Positions 51,764 to 61,035 of a stretch of 64,000 bases of DNA are shown here, one piece after another; within the stretch, counting starts at the first letter, position 1; the number at the start of each line of letters is the position of its first letter. Position numbers and translations under genes: made by a program. The notes beneath the pieces are model-generated. The model was not told the DNA's origin, ran no database searches, and was given only the letters and a program-made list of their open reading frames with translations. This DNA comes from Parvibaculaceae bacterium PLY_AMNH_Bact1 (GTDB lineage: Bacteria > Pseudomonadota > Alphaproteobacteria > Parvibaculales > Parvibaculaceae): NCBI GenBank assembly GCA_032881465.1, contig CP126168.1:3163501-3227500 (forward strand), written 5' to 3'.

Positions 51764-52882
51764 CTAGGCGGCAATCACGCTGGCAGCATCATGAAAGGGT
51801 TCTCCCAACGCAGAAGCAACTGCGGCGTAAGTCACTGCACCATGATGCACGTTGAGCCCTGCCAAGAGATGAGGGTCCTCAGTCAAGGCTTGACGGTACC
51901 CTTTGTTGGCCAAGGCGAGCATGAAAGGAAGCGTCGCATTGTTCAGCGCAAAGGTAGACGTGCGGGCGACAGCGCCTGGCATATTCGCAACACAATAATG
52001 AACCACATTGTCAACTACATAGGTTGGCTCGGCATGGGTTGTCGGTCGCGAAGTCGCAAAGCACCCGCCCTGGTCAATTGAGATATCAACCAAAACAGCA
52101 CCCCGTTTCATATTCGATATCATGTCTTGTGAAACGAGTTTCGGGGCGGCTGCGCCAGGAACCAGCACTGCCCCAACAACGAGATCTGCTCCCAACACAT
52201 GTTCCTCGATAGCATCGACAGTTGAAAAGATCGTGTTGAGCTTAGGTCCAAACTGCATATCCAGCTCGTAAAGGCGGTCGAGGTTGATATCGATAATGGT
52301 CACATGTGCCTCGAGCCCCATGGCCATGCGCGCCGCATTGGTCCCAGCAACGCCGCCGCCAATGACGACCACTTTCGCAGCGGGAACACCCGGCACACCA
52401 CCCAGCAGCTGGCCACGACCACCCTGCTCCATTTCAAGGCAATGCGCGCCCGCCTGAATGGACATACGACCGGCGACTTCGCTCATCGGCGCGAGCAGCG
52501 GCAAGCCTCCGTTGCGGTCCGTCACAGTCTCGTAGGCGATCGCAACACATCCGGACTTCATCAGCGCTTTTGCCTGTTCGGGATCAGGCGCAAGATGGAG
52601 GTAGGTGAAAAGAATTTGACCTTCCTGCAGCATCGCACACTCAGCCAGCTGCGGCTCTTTCACCTTCACGATCATGTCGGCAGACGCGAACACCTCTGGT
52701 GCGCCGGCCGCAATTTCAGCGCCGGCGGCAACATAGGATTCATCGGGCAGCCCAATCGCCGCTCCAGCGTTTGTTTCAACAGTGACCTGATGCCCATTAT
52801 GGACCGCCTCACGGACACTGGCGGGCGTCATCCCGACACGGTACTCATGTACCTTGATTTCCTTTGGAACCCCGATCCGCAT
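51764..52882 (-). CDS. ald: alanine dehydrogenase
   Basis: NAD-dependent interconversion of alanine and pyruvate plus ammonia. The 372-residue protein starts MRIGVPKEIKVHEYRVGMTP. It has the catalytic Lys and His in DMIVKVKEPQ and GAHCLEMEQGGRGQLLGGVPGV, the Rossmann motif VVVIGGGVAGTNAARMA, and VLVDISIDQGGCFATSRPTTH, all signatures of Ald. The start at 52882 is set by GGAGAG upstream and by the family. It would let the cell use alanine as carbon and nitrogen source. No Lrp-type regulator lies beside it; an imperfect palindrome stands in the divergent region. Confidence 0.96.
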   Translation of the reverse strand: MRIGVPKEIKVHEYRVGMTPASVREAVHNGHQVTVETNAGAAIGLPDESYVAAGAEIAAGAPEVFASADMIVKVKEPQLAECAMLQEGQILFTYLHLAPDPEQAKALMKSGCVAIAYETVTDRNGGLPLLAPMSEVAGRMSIQAGAHCLEMEQGGRGQLLGGVPGVPAAKVVVIGGGVAGTNAARMAMGLEAHVTIIDINLDRLYELDMQFGPKLNTIFSTVDAIEEHVLGADLVVGAVLVPGAAAPKLVSQDMISNMKRGAVLVDISIDQGGCFATSRPTTHAEPTYVVDNVVHYCVANMPGAVARTSTFALNNATLPFMLALANKGYRQALTEDPHLLAGLNVHHGAVTYAAVASALGEPFHDAASVIAA

Positions 52883-53001
52883 ATCTTGCTCTCCACTAGC
52901 TCGGACGTTTTCCTCTACGCCCACCTCTCTCCTTGTTCTCAGGAAAGTGTAGAGTGACATCAACAAGACGCAATCGACCTGAACCGTAACCAAGATTTTT
53001 T

Positions 53002-53017
53002 GTTTGATATATTAAAC
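53002..53017. promoter_or_regulatory. imperfect palindrome between ald and NUDIX gene
   Basis: GTTTGATATATTAAAC is a near-perfect AT-rich inverted repeat (14 of 16 positions) in the 178-bp divergent region. It could be an operator for either gene, for example for an Lrp-type regulator of ald, but none is encoded nearby. Confidence 0.3.
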
Positions 53018-53060
53018 GATTTTTCATGAGAAGCAGCGCAGATGAAATGACCAAAAACCC

Positions 53061-53675
53061 ATGAAATACAACCAAGACCTAAAAGATCGACTGATTCGGC
53101 ACCTAAAGGAATTTAGCCGATTGGAAGACGCAGCAGAAAATCTTAAACGCGCAGCGGTCGCCATCGTCGTAGCCTCCGACAGCCACAAAGCATCATTTTT
53201 GCTGACCCGACGCGCTTCAAAACTAAACAGTCACGCCGGTCAATGGGCACTGCCTGGGGGACGTCTGGATGCCGGAGAGACGGTTGAAGACGCAGCCCTT
53301 CGTGAACTCCACGAAGAAGTCGGCGTGCCGGCGCGAGACATTACTTTGCTCGGCCGCCTCGATGACTATGCAACACGTTCCGGATACCTCATTTCGCCGG
53401 TCGTGATGTGGGCATCACCAGAAATTTGCCCCATACTAAACCCAGACGAAGTCGCCTCTCTGCACTACATCCCCCTGAGTGACCTGCAGGAAGAAGACGC
53501 GGCCGAGTTCATAACGATCCCGGAGAGCGACCGCCCCGTAATCAGACTTCATTTTCAGAACAGTCAAATCCACGCCCCGACAGCAGCAGTCATCCATCAG
53601 TTCAACGAGGTCGCCATCAATGGCCGGCCGACCCGTGTCGCCCACCTCGAACAACCTGTCTTTGCCTGGAAATAG
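53061..53675 (+). CDS. NUDIX hydrolase, CoA pyrophosphatase-like
   Basis: A 204-residue protein. The NUDIX box GGRLDAGETVEDAALRELHEEVG is complete (GX5EX7REUXEEXG) at about residues 69-91, with the segment LNSHAGQWALPGG before it, which is the pattern of CoA pyrophosphatases of the NudL/NUDT7 type. Substrate is therefore likely a CoA or other nucleotide diphosphate derivative, though other NUDIX substrates remain possible. Divergent from ald and convergent with DUF2061. Confidence 0.85.
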   Translation: MKYNQDLKDRLIRHLKEFSRLEDAAENLKRAAVAIVVASDSHKASFLLTRRASKLNSHAGQWALPGGRLDAGETVEDAALRELHEEVGVPARDITLLGRLDDYATRSGYLISPVVMWASPEICPILNPDEVASLHYIPLSDLQEEDAAEFITIPESDRPVIRLHFQNSQIHAPTAAVIHQFNEVAINGRPTRVAHLEQPVFAWK

Positions 53676-53684
53676 CGACGTCAG

Positions 53685-53888
53685 TCATGCAGCAACTGGC
53701 ATCCGTGACCAGACCCGCTCATGAAAGAAAAAGACCACGGTATTCACCGCAGGCTCAATGAGAGCCACACCCGTCGCGATGGCAACAGAGCCTGTTAAGG
53801 CATAGGTCACGCCAAACCCCACACCAAAATGGAGGGTCGCAAAAGTCCCGGTTTTGGCCAAATCGCGCAAATTCGCTGGATCACGCAT
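53685..53888 (-). CDS. DUF2061 small membrane protein
   Basis: A 67-residue protein with two hydrophobic helices (FATLHFGVGFGVTYALTG and VALIEPAVNTVVFFF), the second ending in FHERVWSR, which is the DUF2061 signature. Function unknown; DUF2061 domains also occur fused to sulfate-assimilation proteins. The ATG at 53888 is chosen because GAGGAG lies seven bases before it. It converges with the NUDIX gene (nine bases between stops). Confidence 0.8.
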   Translation of the reverse strand: MRDPANLRDLAKTGTFATLHFGVGFGVTYALTGSVAIATGVALIEPAVNTVVFFFHERVWSRMPVAA

Positions 53889-54280
53889 CTGAAATCTCCT
53901 CAAATTCCTTTCTTTATAATAATACTAAGAATTATTATTAATTCAAGTTCTTTCTCACGAGCAGCGATAGGCTCGATAAAACCAGAAGGCCAATCGGCGC
54001 AAAACCAGACCGAATGAGCGCCATCAGAGTGAATAGCTGCCGCCCACAAATGCAGGCAGTTGAAAAACTGCCTCATCCAAAAGCAACTTTGGCCCCACCA
54101 GCGCCAGCAGAACCTCACCCGTCCATAATGCTAAACACTTTCACCCCCTAACTTCTTGCACTCTGTGTCAAAGGGATGAACACTTCTTGCCGCAGATCAT
54201 TGGTGGCAGATGGTTTGCACGTAAGGCATGCTTGGCATGTTTTAGGGGGTAGTTTTTTATCTCGATCGGAGGATCAATCG
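53889..54280. other. 392-bp non-coding region before potD
   Basis: It holds the promoter side of DUF2061 and of the polyamine operon. A weak promoter for potD may be TTGGCA (54232-54237) with TTTTAT (54255-54260), 17 bases apart. GGCATG is repeated nine bases apart (54225-54230 and 54234-54239). No RNA gene or coding ORF is convincing. Confidence 0.4.
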
Positions 54281-55378
54281 ATGAAACGCAATAGAGGGAT
54301 GGCCGGGCTGCTTCAGGCTTTGTCGCGCCGTCAAATGATGCAGGGGGCAGCGGCCGTAGGCTTTACCGTTTCTTCCTTGCCGACTTTTGCCAACGCAGCA
54401 GAAGAAAAGAAACTCAGCTTATACAACTGGGACACCTATATCGGCGAAACAACACTTGATGACTTCAAAGCCGCGACGGGTATTGAGGTCACGATGGACC
54501 TGTTCGCTGACAATGATGAATTGTTCGCGAAATTGCGCGAAGGCAATCCAGGTTATGACGTGATTGTGCCGTCAAATGACTATGTCGCGCGCATGGCCGC
54601 AGCCGGTATGCTCGAAGAACTAGATCATTCGAAAATACCAAACCTTTCCCACCTCTATCCGCGGTTCCTTGGGGATGATGTCGCATTTGACCCAGGTCGG
54701 AAATATTCCGTTCCCTACATGTGGGGCACAATCGGCATTGGCTACAGAAAATCACGCGTGACAACACCCCCTGACAGCTGGGCGGTGCTTTACGATTCGG
54801 ATGAATATGCCGGCAAGATCTCAATCATGTCCGATTGCGGAACCATGATTCAGATGGCTCTGCGCTACCTTGGACATTCTATCAACTCACAAGATGATGC
54901 AGAACTTGCTGCAGCCGAAGCTCTGATCACCAAGCAGAAGAGCCACATCAAAGCGTTCCATGAAGACAATGGACAGGATCTTCTGGCCTCAGGTGAAGTT
55001 GACATCGTCATGGAGTGGAATGGCGACATCGCTCAGCTGATGAGTGAAGATGATGACATCGGCTATGTCGTTCCAAAGGAAGGCGGCCTTGTGTGGGAAG
55101 ACACTCTCGCAATTCCGAAAGGCGCACCACATCCTGAAAATGCGCATGCCTTCATCAACTATGTATATGAGCCGGAAGTGAACACGCTCATTGCCGAATA
55201 CATTGAATACGCAACGCCCAACAAAACGGCGGCGGAATCAATGGATGATAGCTACAGCAAAAACCCAGCGATCTTCCCGCCCGAAGATGTTCTGGCAAAA
55301 TCAGAAAGCTCTCTCTATCTCGGCGAAGAACACAACGCCAAGCTAGACGAAATGTGCACCCGCATTTTTGCGGCGTAA
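54281..55378 (+). CDS. potD: spermidine/putrescine ABC transporter substrate-binding protein
   Basis: Periplasmic binding protein of 365 residues. The N-terminus carries a twin-arginine-like signal (LSRRQMMQGAAAVGF, cleavage near FANAA), so it may be exported folded. The PotD/PotF fold shows in LSLYNWDTYIGETTLDDFKAATGIEV, NPGYDVIVPSNDYVARM, YSVPYMWGTIGIGYRKS and VMEWNGDIAQLM. It starts a complete transporter (binding protein, two permeases, ATPase); a hairpin lies between it and the first permease. Start 54281 has GGAGG eight bases upstream. Spermidine versus putrescine cannot be decided here. Confidence 0.94.
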   Translation: MKRNRGMAGLLQALSRRQMMQGAAAVGFTVSSLPTFANAAEEKKLSLYNWDTYIGETTLDDFKAATGIEVTMDLFADNDELFAKLREGNPGYDVIVPSNDYVARMAAAGMLEELDHSKIPNLSHLYPRFLGDDVAFDPGRKYSVPYMWGTIGIGYRKSRVTTPPDSWAVLYDSDEYAGKISIMSDCGTMIQMALRYLGHSINSQDDAELAAAEALITKQKSHIKAFHEDNGQDLLASGEVDIVMEWNGDIAQLMSEDDDIGYVVPKEGGLVWEDTLAIPKGAPHPENAHAFINYVYEPEVNTLIAEYIEYATPNKTAAESMDDSYSKNPAIFPPEDVLAKSESSLYLGEEHNAKLDEMCTRIFAA

Positions 55379-55389
55379 CATACAAAACC

Positions 55390-55416
55390 GGGCGGGAAGC
55401 CAAAAACTTCCCGCCC
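55390..55416 (+). terminator. hairpin between potD and potB (3' stabiliser/attenuator)
   Basis: GGGCGGGAAG (55390-55399) and CTTCCCGCCC (55407-55416) form a perfect 10-bp stem with a 7-nt loop, 12 bases after the potD stop and 42 before potB. Only a weak T run (CATTTCTTT) follows, so partial termination or protection of the potD mRNA 3' end is likely, giving more binding protein than permease. Confidence 0.7.
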
Positions 55417-55457
55417 CATTTCTTTCTGCCGTGTAGCTTTTGGGGACGCTCTTCACG

Positions 55458-56378
55458 ATGGATAATTGGCGCAAATCACCTGAGGCATTTTGGGCCTCCT
55501 TCATTCCGCCAACCTTGTGGCTGCTTGCATTTTTCTTAGCGCCACTCTCCCTCATCTGGGCTTTCAGTTTTGGTGTCAAAACAGGCATCACAGACATTGA
55601 TATCAGCTGGACCTTCCAGCAATACGCTCGTGCACTGGAACCTCTTTATCTAGGCATTTTCGCTAAGTCACTTTGGATGGCAGGTGTTACGACCTTCATC
55701 TGCCTCATTGTTGCTTTCCCTGTCGCCATTGCCATCGTTTTCGCGCCACCAAAGGCCCGTATGTGGCTGCTGCTTCTGGTTATCCTCCCGTTTTGGACAA
55801 ACCTGCTGATCCGCACCTATGCGTTAATCGCTGTCTTGCGGACCCGCGGCCATGTGAACTTCACTCTGGAATGGGTCTGGGAGAATGCGAACGGCTTTCT
55901 CATCTTCATCGGTCTCGGCAATTTCAACCTGATTGGGGAACGGTTCGAACCACTGGCCCTGCTCTACAACAACACAGCTGTAGTGGTGGGTCTCGTGTAT
56001 GTGGCGCTTCCCTTTATGGTTCTGCCGCTTTATGCAGCGCTCGACCGTCTGGACAGATCCTTTATTGAAGCGAGCCTGGATTTAGGCGCAGGCCACATTC
56101 GAACCTTCTGGTCCGTGGTCGTGCCGTTGGCACTTCCTGGCATTGCGTCGGGCATCGTCATCACCTTCATCCCAACCCTTGGCTCATTTCTGACGCCGGA
56201 CCTGCTCGGCGGGACGGACAGTCAAATGATCGCCAACGTCATCGAACGCCAATTCAAGTCAGCCAATGATTGGCCGTTCGGGGCGGCACTCAGCTTCCTT
56301 CTCATGTATGCAACCTTCTTCGGCCTGGCGCTAAGGGCTCTGCTAACGAAGCGGGAAGGCATGGGGGACCGCACATGA
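55458..56378 (+). CDS. potB: polyamine ABC transporter permease 1
   Basis: A 306-residue inner-membrane permease with six hydrophobic helices. The EAA loop that contacts the ATPase reads EASLDLGAGHIRTFWSVVVPLALPGI (G present at its conserved place), and FIPTLGSFLTPDLLGG is typical of the PotB/PotH group. The ATG at 55458 is preferred over a TTG at 55440. It overlaps potC by four bases (ATGA). Pairs with potC to form the channel. Confidence 0.94.
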   Translation: MDNWRKSPEAFWASFIPPTLWLLAFFLAPLSLIWAFSFGVKTGITDIDISWTFQQYARALEPLYLGIFAKSLWMAGVTTFICLIVAFPVAIAIVFAPPKARMWLLLLVILPFWTNLLIRTYALIAVLRTRGHVNFTLEWVWENANGFLIFIGLGNFNLIGERFEPLALLYNNTAVVVGLVYVALPFMVLPLYAALDRLDRSFIEASLDLGAGHIRTFWSVVVPLALPGIASGIVITFIPTLGSFLTPDLLGGTDSQMIANVIERQFKSANDWPFGAALSFLLMYATFFGLALRALLTKREGMGDRT

Positions 56379-57241
56379 GCACCCTCGGAAATCTCTTGAA
56401 CCGCAGTGGAAAAACCGAGATCGGCCCGCTTGAATACCATCGCCGAATGTGGCTGCGGATTACCGTCGCTCTGACACTGATCTTCCTCTACATGCCGATC
56501 GCCACGCTCATGGCATTCAGCTTCAATGACAGCAAGCGCAACGTCGTCTGGCGCGGCTTCACGTTCAAATATTACGAAAAGGCGATGAACAACTCGGAAC
56601 TCATAGAAGCCTTCGTGAACTCTCTAACCATCGCCTTTGTAAGTACCATTGTCAGCGTAATCCTAGGAGCCCTCACCGCTTATGTTCTCTGGCGTTTCCG
56701 TTTTCCATTCCGTGCCGCCTATGAGGGCGCCATGGCGCTCCCTGTCGTCATCCCGGAAATCTGTATGGGCGTAGCGCTGATGGTGTTCTTCCTGCGCACC
56801 GGCTTCAACACCGGGGGGTGGGTCTGGCCGTTCAATCTGTCCGCCATCACAATCGCCCATATCGCCTTCAGCTTTCCCTTTGCGGCGATCGTCATCCGCG
56901 CGAGGCTTGAGAGCTTCAACACCGAGCTATCTGAAAGCGCAAAAGACCTAGGGGCGAGTGAGTTCCAGGTCTTCAAGGATATTATCGTGCCGCACATGAA
57001 ACCCGGGCTGATTGCGGGCGCTCTGCTTGCCTTCACTCTGTCCCTGGACGATTTTGTCATTACCTTCTTTACCTCTGGCCCGAACACCCTCACTTTCCCA
57101 GTGAAGATCTACTCCATGGTCCGTTTCTCAGTGACGCCTGAGGTAAATGCCGCCTCGACCATTCTCATCGTGATCACAGTGATCATTACCGCCCTGGCGC
57201 TCCGGCTCCAGAACCGAAACAACATGTTGCAAGCAGGTTGA
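56375..57241 (+). CDS. potC: polyamine ABC transporter permease 2
   Basis: A 288-residue permease with six hydrophobic helices, PotC/PotI type: MPIATLMAFSFNDSK after the first helix, and EAA loop ESAKDLGASEFQVFKDIIVPHMKPG followed by FTLSLDDFVITFFTSGPNTLTFPVKI, the group's signature. The ATG at 56375 overlaps the potB stop. One base separates its stop from potA, so all three are coupled. Confidence 0.94.
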   Translation: MSTLGNLLNRSGKTEIGPLEYHRRMWLRITVALTLIFLYMPIATLMAFSFNDSKRNVVWRGFTFKYYEKAMNNSELIEAFVNSLTIAFVSTIVSVILGALTAYVLWRFRFPFRAAYEGAMALPVVIPEICMGVALMVFFLRTGFNTGGWVWPFNLSAITIAHIAFSFPFAAIVIRARLESFNTELSESAKDLGASEFQVFKDIIVPHMKPGLIAGALLAFTLSLDDFVITFFTSGPNTLTFPVKIYSMVRFSVTPEVNAASTILIVITVIITALALRLQNRNNMLQAG

Positions 57242-57242
57242 T

Positions 57243-58343
57243 ATGCAGAGCGACGCTTCGTCAAACGAACCGATTATTGAGATTAATGACGTCACCAAAA
57301 TCTATGGCTCGGATGTGCGTGCCGTAGACAATGTGTCGCTCACCGTAAACCGGGGTGAATTCTTCGCCCTACTGGGACCTTCTGGCTGCGGCAAGACGAC
57401 CTTGCTTCGAATGCTGGCAGGGTTTGAGACGCCAACAGAAGGCAAAGTCATCATCGACGGGGATGATATGGCAGACGTGCAGGCCAACAAACGGCCTGTC
57501 AACATGGTGTTCCAGTCCTACGCCGTGTTTCCTCACATGACCGTCGCGCAGAATGTCGGTTATGGCCTGAAGATTGACGGTGTCGCCAAAAAGGAAATCA
57601 TAAGCCGCGTTGAGGAAGCACTAGAGCTCGTCAAACTGGGGGGCCTTGGAGCTCGCATGCCAGATGAGCTGTCCGGGGGCCAGCGGCAACGGGTCGCCCT
57701 GGCCCGCGCCTTGATCAAACGCCCAAGCGTGCTCCTTCTTGATGAACCGCTTTCAGCACTCGACGCCAAACTACGCGAAGCCATGCAGTTGGAACTCGTT
57801 CGCTTGCAAAAAACAGTGGGGATCACCTTCGTCATCGTGACGCACGATCAGGCAGAAGCGCTCTCCATGGCAGACCGCATCGCTGTGATGGAAGCTGGTG
57901 TCGTGCGACAGGTTGCCAGTCCTGCCGAACTCTATGAACACCCGGCGAGCCGGTTTGTCGGTGACTTTATTGGACAGATCAACCTGTTCACCGGCAATGC
58001 CTCACCTGCGGGCGAGGGCAAAGTGAATGTGAGCGCCGCGCCCCTCTCCGACCAAGTTCTAGACGGAACAGCGACTGGGGCCGTCTGCGTCGCCGTGCGC
58101 CCTGAAAAGGTAAGCGTGGGCCGCGAGAAACCCACCGACACCAACCTCTTGTCCGCTCAAGGCTCCGTCGCTGACATTGCCTATTATGGCGGCTATTCCA
58201 ATCTCTATGTAGATGTCGGTGCGGAGGACCCAGTGCTTGCAGAGATCACAAATTCAGAACGGGGCATCGGGCCGGAATATGCTCAAGGCGAAACGGTCTG
58301 GGTAAGCTGGCGTCCAGAAGACACGCTCCTCTTTGCGGAGTAG
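57243..58343 (+). CDS. potA: polyamine ABC transporter ATP-binding protein
   Basis: A 366-residue ATPase. Walker [11 protein letters not shown]-loop [13 protein letters not shown] signature LSGGQRQR, Walker [12 protein letters not shown] and switch [17 protein letters not shown] are all present. A C-terminal TOBE-type domain (about 235-366) with [11 protein letters not shown] follows, as in PotA/PotG. It ends the operon and converges with the MerR regulator, five bases between stops, with no terminator visible. Confidence 0.95.
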   Translation: MQSDASSNEPIIEINDVTKIYGSDVRAVDNVSLTVNRGEFFALLGPSGCGKTTLLRMLAGFETPTEGKVIIDGDDMADVQANKRPVNMVFQSYAVFPHMTVAQNVGYGLKIDGVAKKEIISRVEEALELVKLGGLGARMPDELSGGQRQRVALARALIKRPSVLLLDEPLSALDAKLREAMQLELVRLQKTVGITFVIVTHDQAEALSMADRIAVMEAGVVRQVASPAELYEHPASRFVGDFIGQINLFTGNASPAGEGKVNVSAAPLSDQVLDGTATGAVCVAVRPEKVSVGREKPTDTNLLSAQGSVADIAYYGGYSNLYVDVGAEDPVLAEITNSERGIGPEYAQGETVWVSWRPEDTLLFAE

Positions 58344-58348
58344 AAGAT

Positions 58349-59131
58349 CTAACCCTCGTCAGACATCTCGTCGTCCTCGCGCGCGCGAGGCAATTCACCA
58401 CTCTGACTGATTTCTTCCACCGCCCGGATGATCCGATCCGTCCGCATGAGCGGCAGGATCTCATTCAAAATACGGATGCCTTCTGCCGCCATTGTTGCAG
58501 CCTCGCCCTGGCCGACCCGGTCTGACAGGATGCTGTAGAACGAGTTGACTTCCTCCTGCACCAACCAGCTGAGGAACGTGCCATAGATCGCCCACGTTTC
58601 CGCGCCATACCCTTTCTCCTCAGTGAAACCCGCATCGCGGATACCTCTCCACAAGGAGACAATGCGTGCATTGCGCGTATCAAGCCAGCGCTCGCCGCCA
58701 CGCTCATCCACATTGATGAACCCTAGCGACGCCAACTCTTCCAGCTCGGTAACGGGGAAGCCGACATCAGCCGCCACATCTTCCAGGCGGCGAGGCTCAA
58801 GTTTCTCAGGATCCCCGAGCAAAGGGTACAGTGCGTTCTCAAGCCCCACAAACCCTTCAATGCCAGTCGCGGACGCTGTGTCTTGCGCTTTAACGATGGT
58901 TTTGATCACATTGAGCGGCAGAAAACGCTCTTGTTGGAGCTTCTTGATCTCTTTGAGGCGGTCGACATGAACATCGCTGTAGCGAGCCACATTGCGTTTT
59001 GGACGCTCTGGTTCAGGCAGTAAACCTTCACGGATGTAAAAACGGATTGTCTCACGTCCGACACCCGTCGCCTGTTCCAGCTCACGCATCTTGAGGCCTG
59101 GTCCGGCTCTGGTTTCTGCATCACCACCCAC
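58349..59131 (-). CDS. MerR-family transcriptional regulator
   Basis: A 260-residue regulator with an N-terminal MerR DNA-binding domain (about residues 15-85: MRELEQATGVGRETIRFYIREGLLPEPERPKRNVARYSDVHVDRLKEIKKLQQERFLPL is the HTH and wing). A long C-terminal part of about 170 residues with helical segments lacks metal-binding cysteines, so an organic ligand is expected, for example fatty-acyl or aromatic. The GTG at 59131 is the start, with ATG at 59089 as alternative. It may control the acyl-CoA synthetase upstream on the same strand. Confidence 0.87.
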   Translation of the reverse strand: MGGDAETRAGPGLKMRELEQATGVGRETIRFYIREGLLPEPERPKRNVARYSDVHVDRLKEIKKLQQERFLPLNVIKTIVKAQDTASATGIEGFVGLENALYPLLGDPEKLEPRRLEDVAADVGFPVTELEELASLGFINVDERGGERWLDTRNARIVSLWRGIRDAGFTEEKGYGAETWAIYGTFLSWLVQEEVNSFYSILSDRVGQGEAATMAAEGIRILNEILPLMRTDRIIRAVEEISQSGELPRAREDDEMSDEG

Positions 59132-59209
59132 GTCTAATCACCGCCTGCTATTCTCGACCAGCTGATAATACCACGCGAGCAGGGCAGGAAGAAATTGCCC
59201 CTTATCACC

Positions 59210-60964
59210 TCACCCCATGGCCGCGAGAAACTCTTCCCGCAGCTGGGTTTTTAGGATTTTGCCGTTCGCATTGCGTGGAAGAGGTTCGTTTCGGATTTCG
59301 ATTTTGATCGGCACTTTAAACGCCGCCAATTGCACCCGCACGTGGCCCTGCAAAGCTTCTTCGGTAACAGACGACCCATCCGTCACCTGAACAACGGCGC
59401 CTACTTCTTCACCAAGAACCTTGTGAGGAATACCGATAACCGCTGCATCCATGACGTCGGGATGGGCATAAAGCACGTCTTCGATTTCAACGCAGTAAAT
59501 GTTTTCCCCGCCGCGGATCAACATGTCTTTCGCGCGGTCAAGAATATGGACGAAACCCTCATCATCCATGCGCACCAGGTCGCCGGAGCGGAACCACCCA
59601 TCAGCATCAATCGCCTCAGCCGTGGCTTCGGGCTTGTTCCAATAGCCTTTCACCACATTAGGGCCCCGGATCAAAAGCTCTCCAACCTCACCGACGGGGA
59701 CTTCCTTATTGTCAGTGTCGACCACTTTGAGATCACAAACAGGCACCGCCGGACCAGCACTCGACGGACGATTTTGATAGTCCTCTGCCGAATTCTGTGT
59801 CGTGACAGACGAGGTTTCTGTCAATCCATATCCGTTGCCGGGCGAAACCTTTGGAAATGCCTGTTTAATCCGCGTGACAAGCTCCGGAGCGCTTGGCGCA
59901 CCGCCATAGGAGACAGACTCAACGCTTGATAGGTCATACTTGTCAAAGTTGGGCGACTCTAGCACCTGCCACACCATCGCAGGAACGCCTCCAAAAGCAG
60001 CAATCTTCTCCTTCTCAATAAGCCGCAACGCTTCTTCCGGATCCCACTTATACATCATGACAATCTTGCCACCGGCCGCCAGGTTTGGCACCAGAATGGA
60101 GTGGCACCCGGTCGCATGGAAGAAGGGCACAGACAGAAGGAAGGCACGCTTTGGCGCGTCCGGGTCGGGCGCAGGCGGTGTTTCTCCACGCCGCAAAAAA
60201 GCCCTCGTTGGCGCAATACCCAGACTGATCAGATTGGTCAGAATGTTCCGATGGGTTCCAAGCGCACCTTTGGGCTTACCTGTCGTACCCGATGTATAGA
60301 AGATCGTCGCATCATCTTCAGGCTCAATGGCAACTTGCGGCAGCGGTACATCTGGAAGCACATTCAGCTTCCCAGGTGCGGCAACAATGTCATCCCAGAG
60401 CAAAGCACCATCTGGCAATGGTCCGCCAGGTCGAACAACAATCAAGGCCTCCAGCTGTGTCAGGGCGTCCAGGTGATCGCGAACACGTTCCGCCCGCTCC
60501 CCATCAACAATCGCCACCTTGGAACCAGAATCGGCAAGCCCATACTCAAGCTCAGGTCCCGTCAGCCAAGCATTGAGCGGAACACTTACCGCCCCGACAA
60601 CAACGGTGGCCCAGAATGCAATCGACCATTCCGGATAGTTCCGCATCACAATCGCAACCCGGTCTCCCTTGCCAACACCGCGCGCGACAAGATCCTGCGC
60701 GAGCTTAGCGACGGCGCGGTAGTGCGTTTCATAGGTGACACGCTCATCTTCAAAAACAAGATAGTCGAGATCACCATGGGCACGGCCCAGCTCAAAAAGG
60801 TCGCGCAGAGACGATGGCGCATTTTTCCAGACACGCAGTTTCACACCCCGCACCACCTCTTCCGCCATTTCAAAGGGTGAGTCAGGAGCGGTCGTCAGCA
60901 GTGTGTGGGCGTCGGCAATAGACATAGCAGGCCAATCAGCCGCCATTGCATGTGTCTCTGTCAT
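59210..60964 (-). CDS. acyl-CoA synthetase (AMP-forming)
   Basis: Activates a carboxylic acid as adenylate and thioester with CoA. The 584-residue protein has the P-loop-like YTSGTTGKPKGALGTHRN, SVPFFHATG, GYGLTETSS, WFRSGDLVRMDDEGFVHILDRAKDMLIRGGENIYCVEIED (adenylation-domain hinge) and the catalytic Lys in RNANGKILKTQLREEF. Length and motifs fit medium- or long-chain fatty-acyl-CoA ligases (class I adenylate-forming). The gene starts at 60964, with AGGACC nearby. It lies 78 bases upstream of the MerR regulator, and beyond it the glutathione transferase gene is on the same strand. Confidence 0.93.
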   Translation of the reverse strand: MTETHAMAADWPAMSIADAHTLLTTAPDSPFEMAEEVVRGVKLRVWKNAPSSLRDLFELGRAHGDLDYLVFEDERVTYETHYRAVAKLAQDLVARGVGKGDRVAIVMRNYPEWSIAFWATVVVGAVSVPLNAWLTGPELEYGLADSGSKVAIVDGERAERVRDHLDALTQLEALIVVRPGGPLPDGALLWDDIVAAPGKLNVLPDVPLPQVAIEPEDDATIFYTSGTTGKPKGALGTHRNILTNLISLGIAPTRAFLRRGETPPAPDPDAPKRAFLLSVPFFHATGCHSILVPNLAAGGKIVMMYKWDPEEALRLIEKEKIAAFGGVPAMVWQVLESPNFDKYDLSSVESVSYGGAPSAPELVTRIKQAFPKVSPGNGYGLTETSSVTTQNSAEDYQNRPSSAGPAVPVCDLKVVDTDNKEVPVGEVGELLIRGPNVVKGYWNKPEATAEAIDADGWFRSGDLVRMDDEGFVHILDRAKDMLIRGGENIYCVEIEDVLYAHPDVMDAAVIGIPHKVLGEEVGAVVQVTDGSSVTEEALQGHVRVQLAAFKVPIKIEIRNEPLPRNANGKILKTQLREEFLAAMG

Positions 60965-61035
60965 CAGGTCCTCCCGAAAGGCTTTGTTCTTTTCAGTGAT
61001 TTAAGCCCCGGACAACCAGAAAGCCAAGAGATTGC

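Noticed and set aside
53900-54118. Reverse ORF of 72 codons before potD
   Set aside because: Composition (Trp/Cys/Phe rich, then IIILSIII) and lack of a start signal suggest a chance frame.
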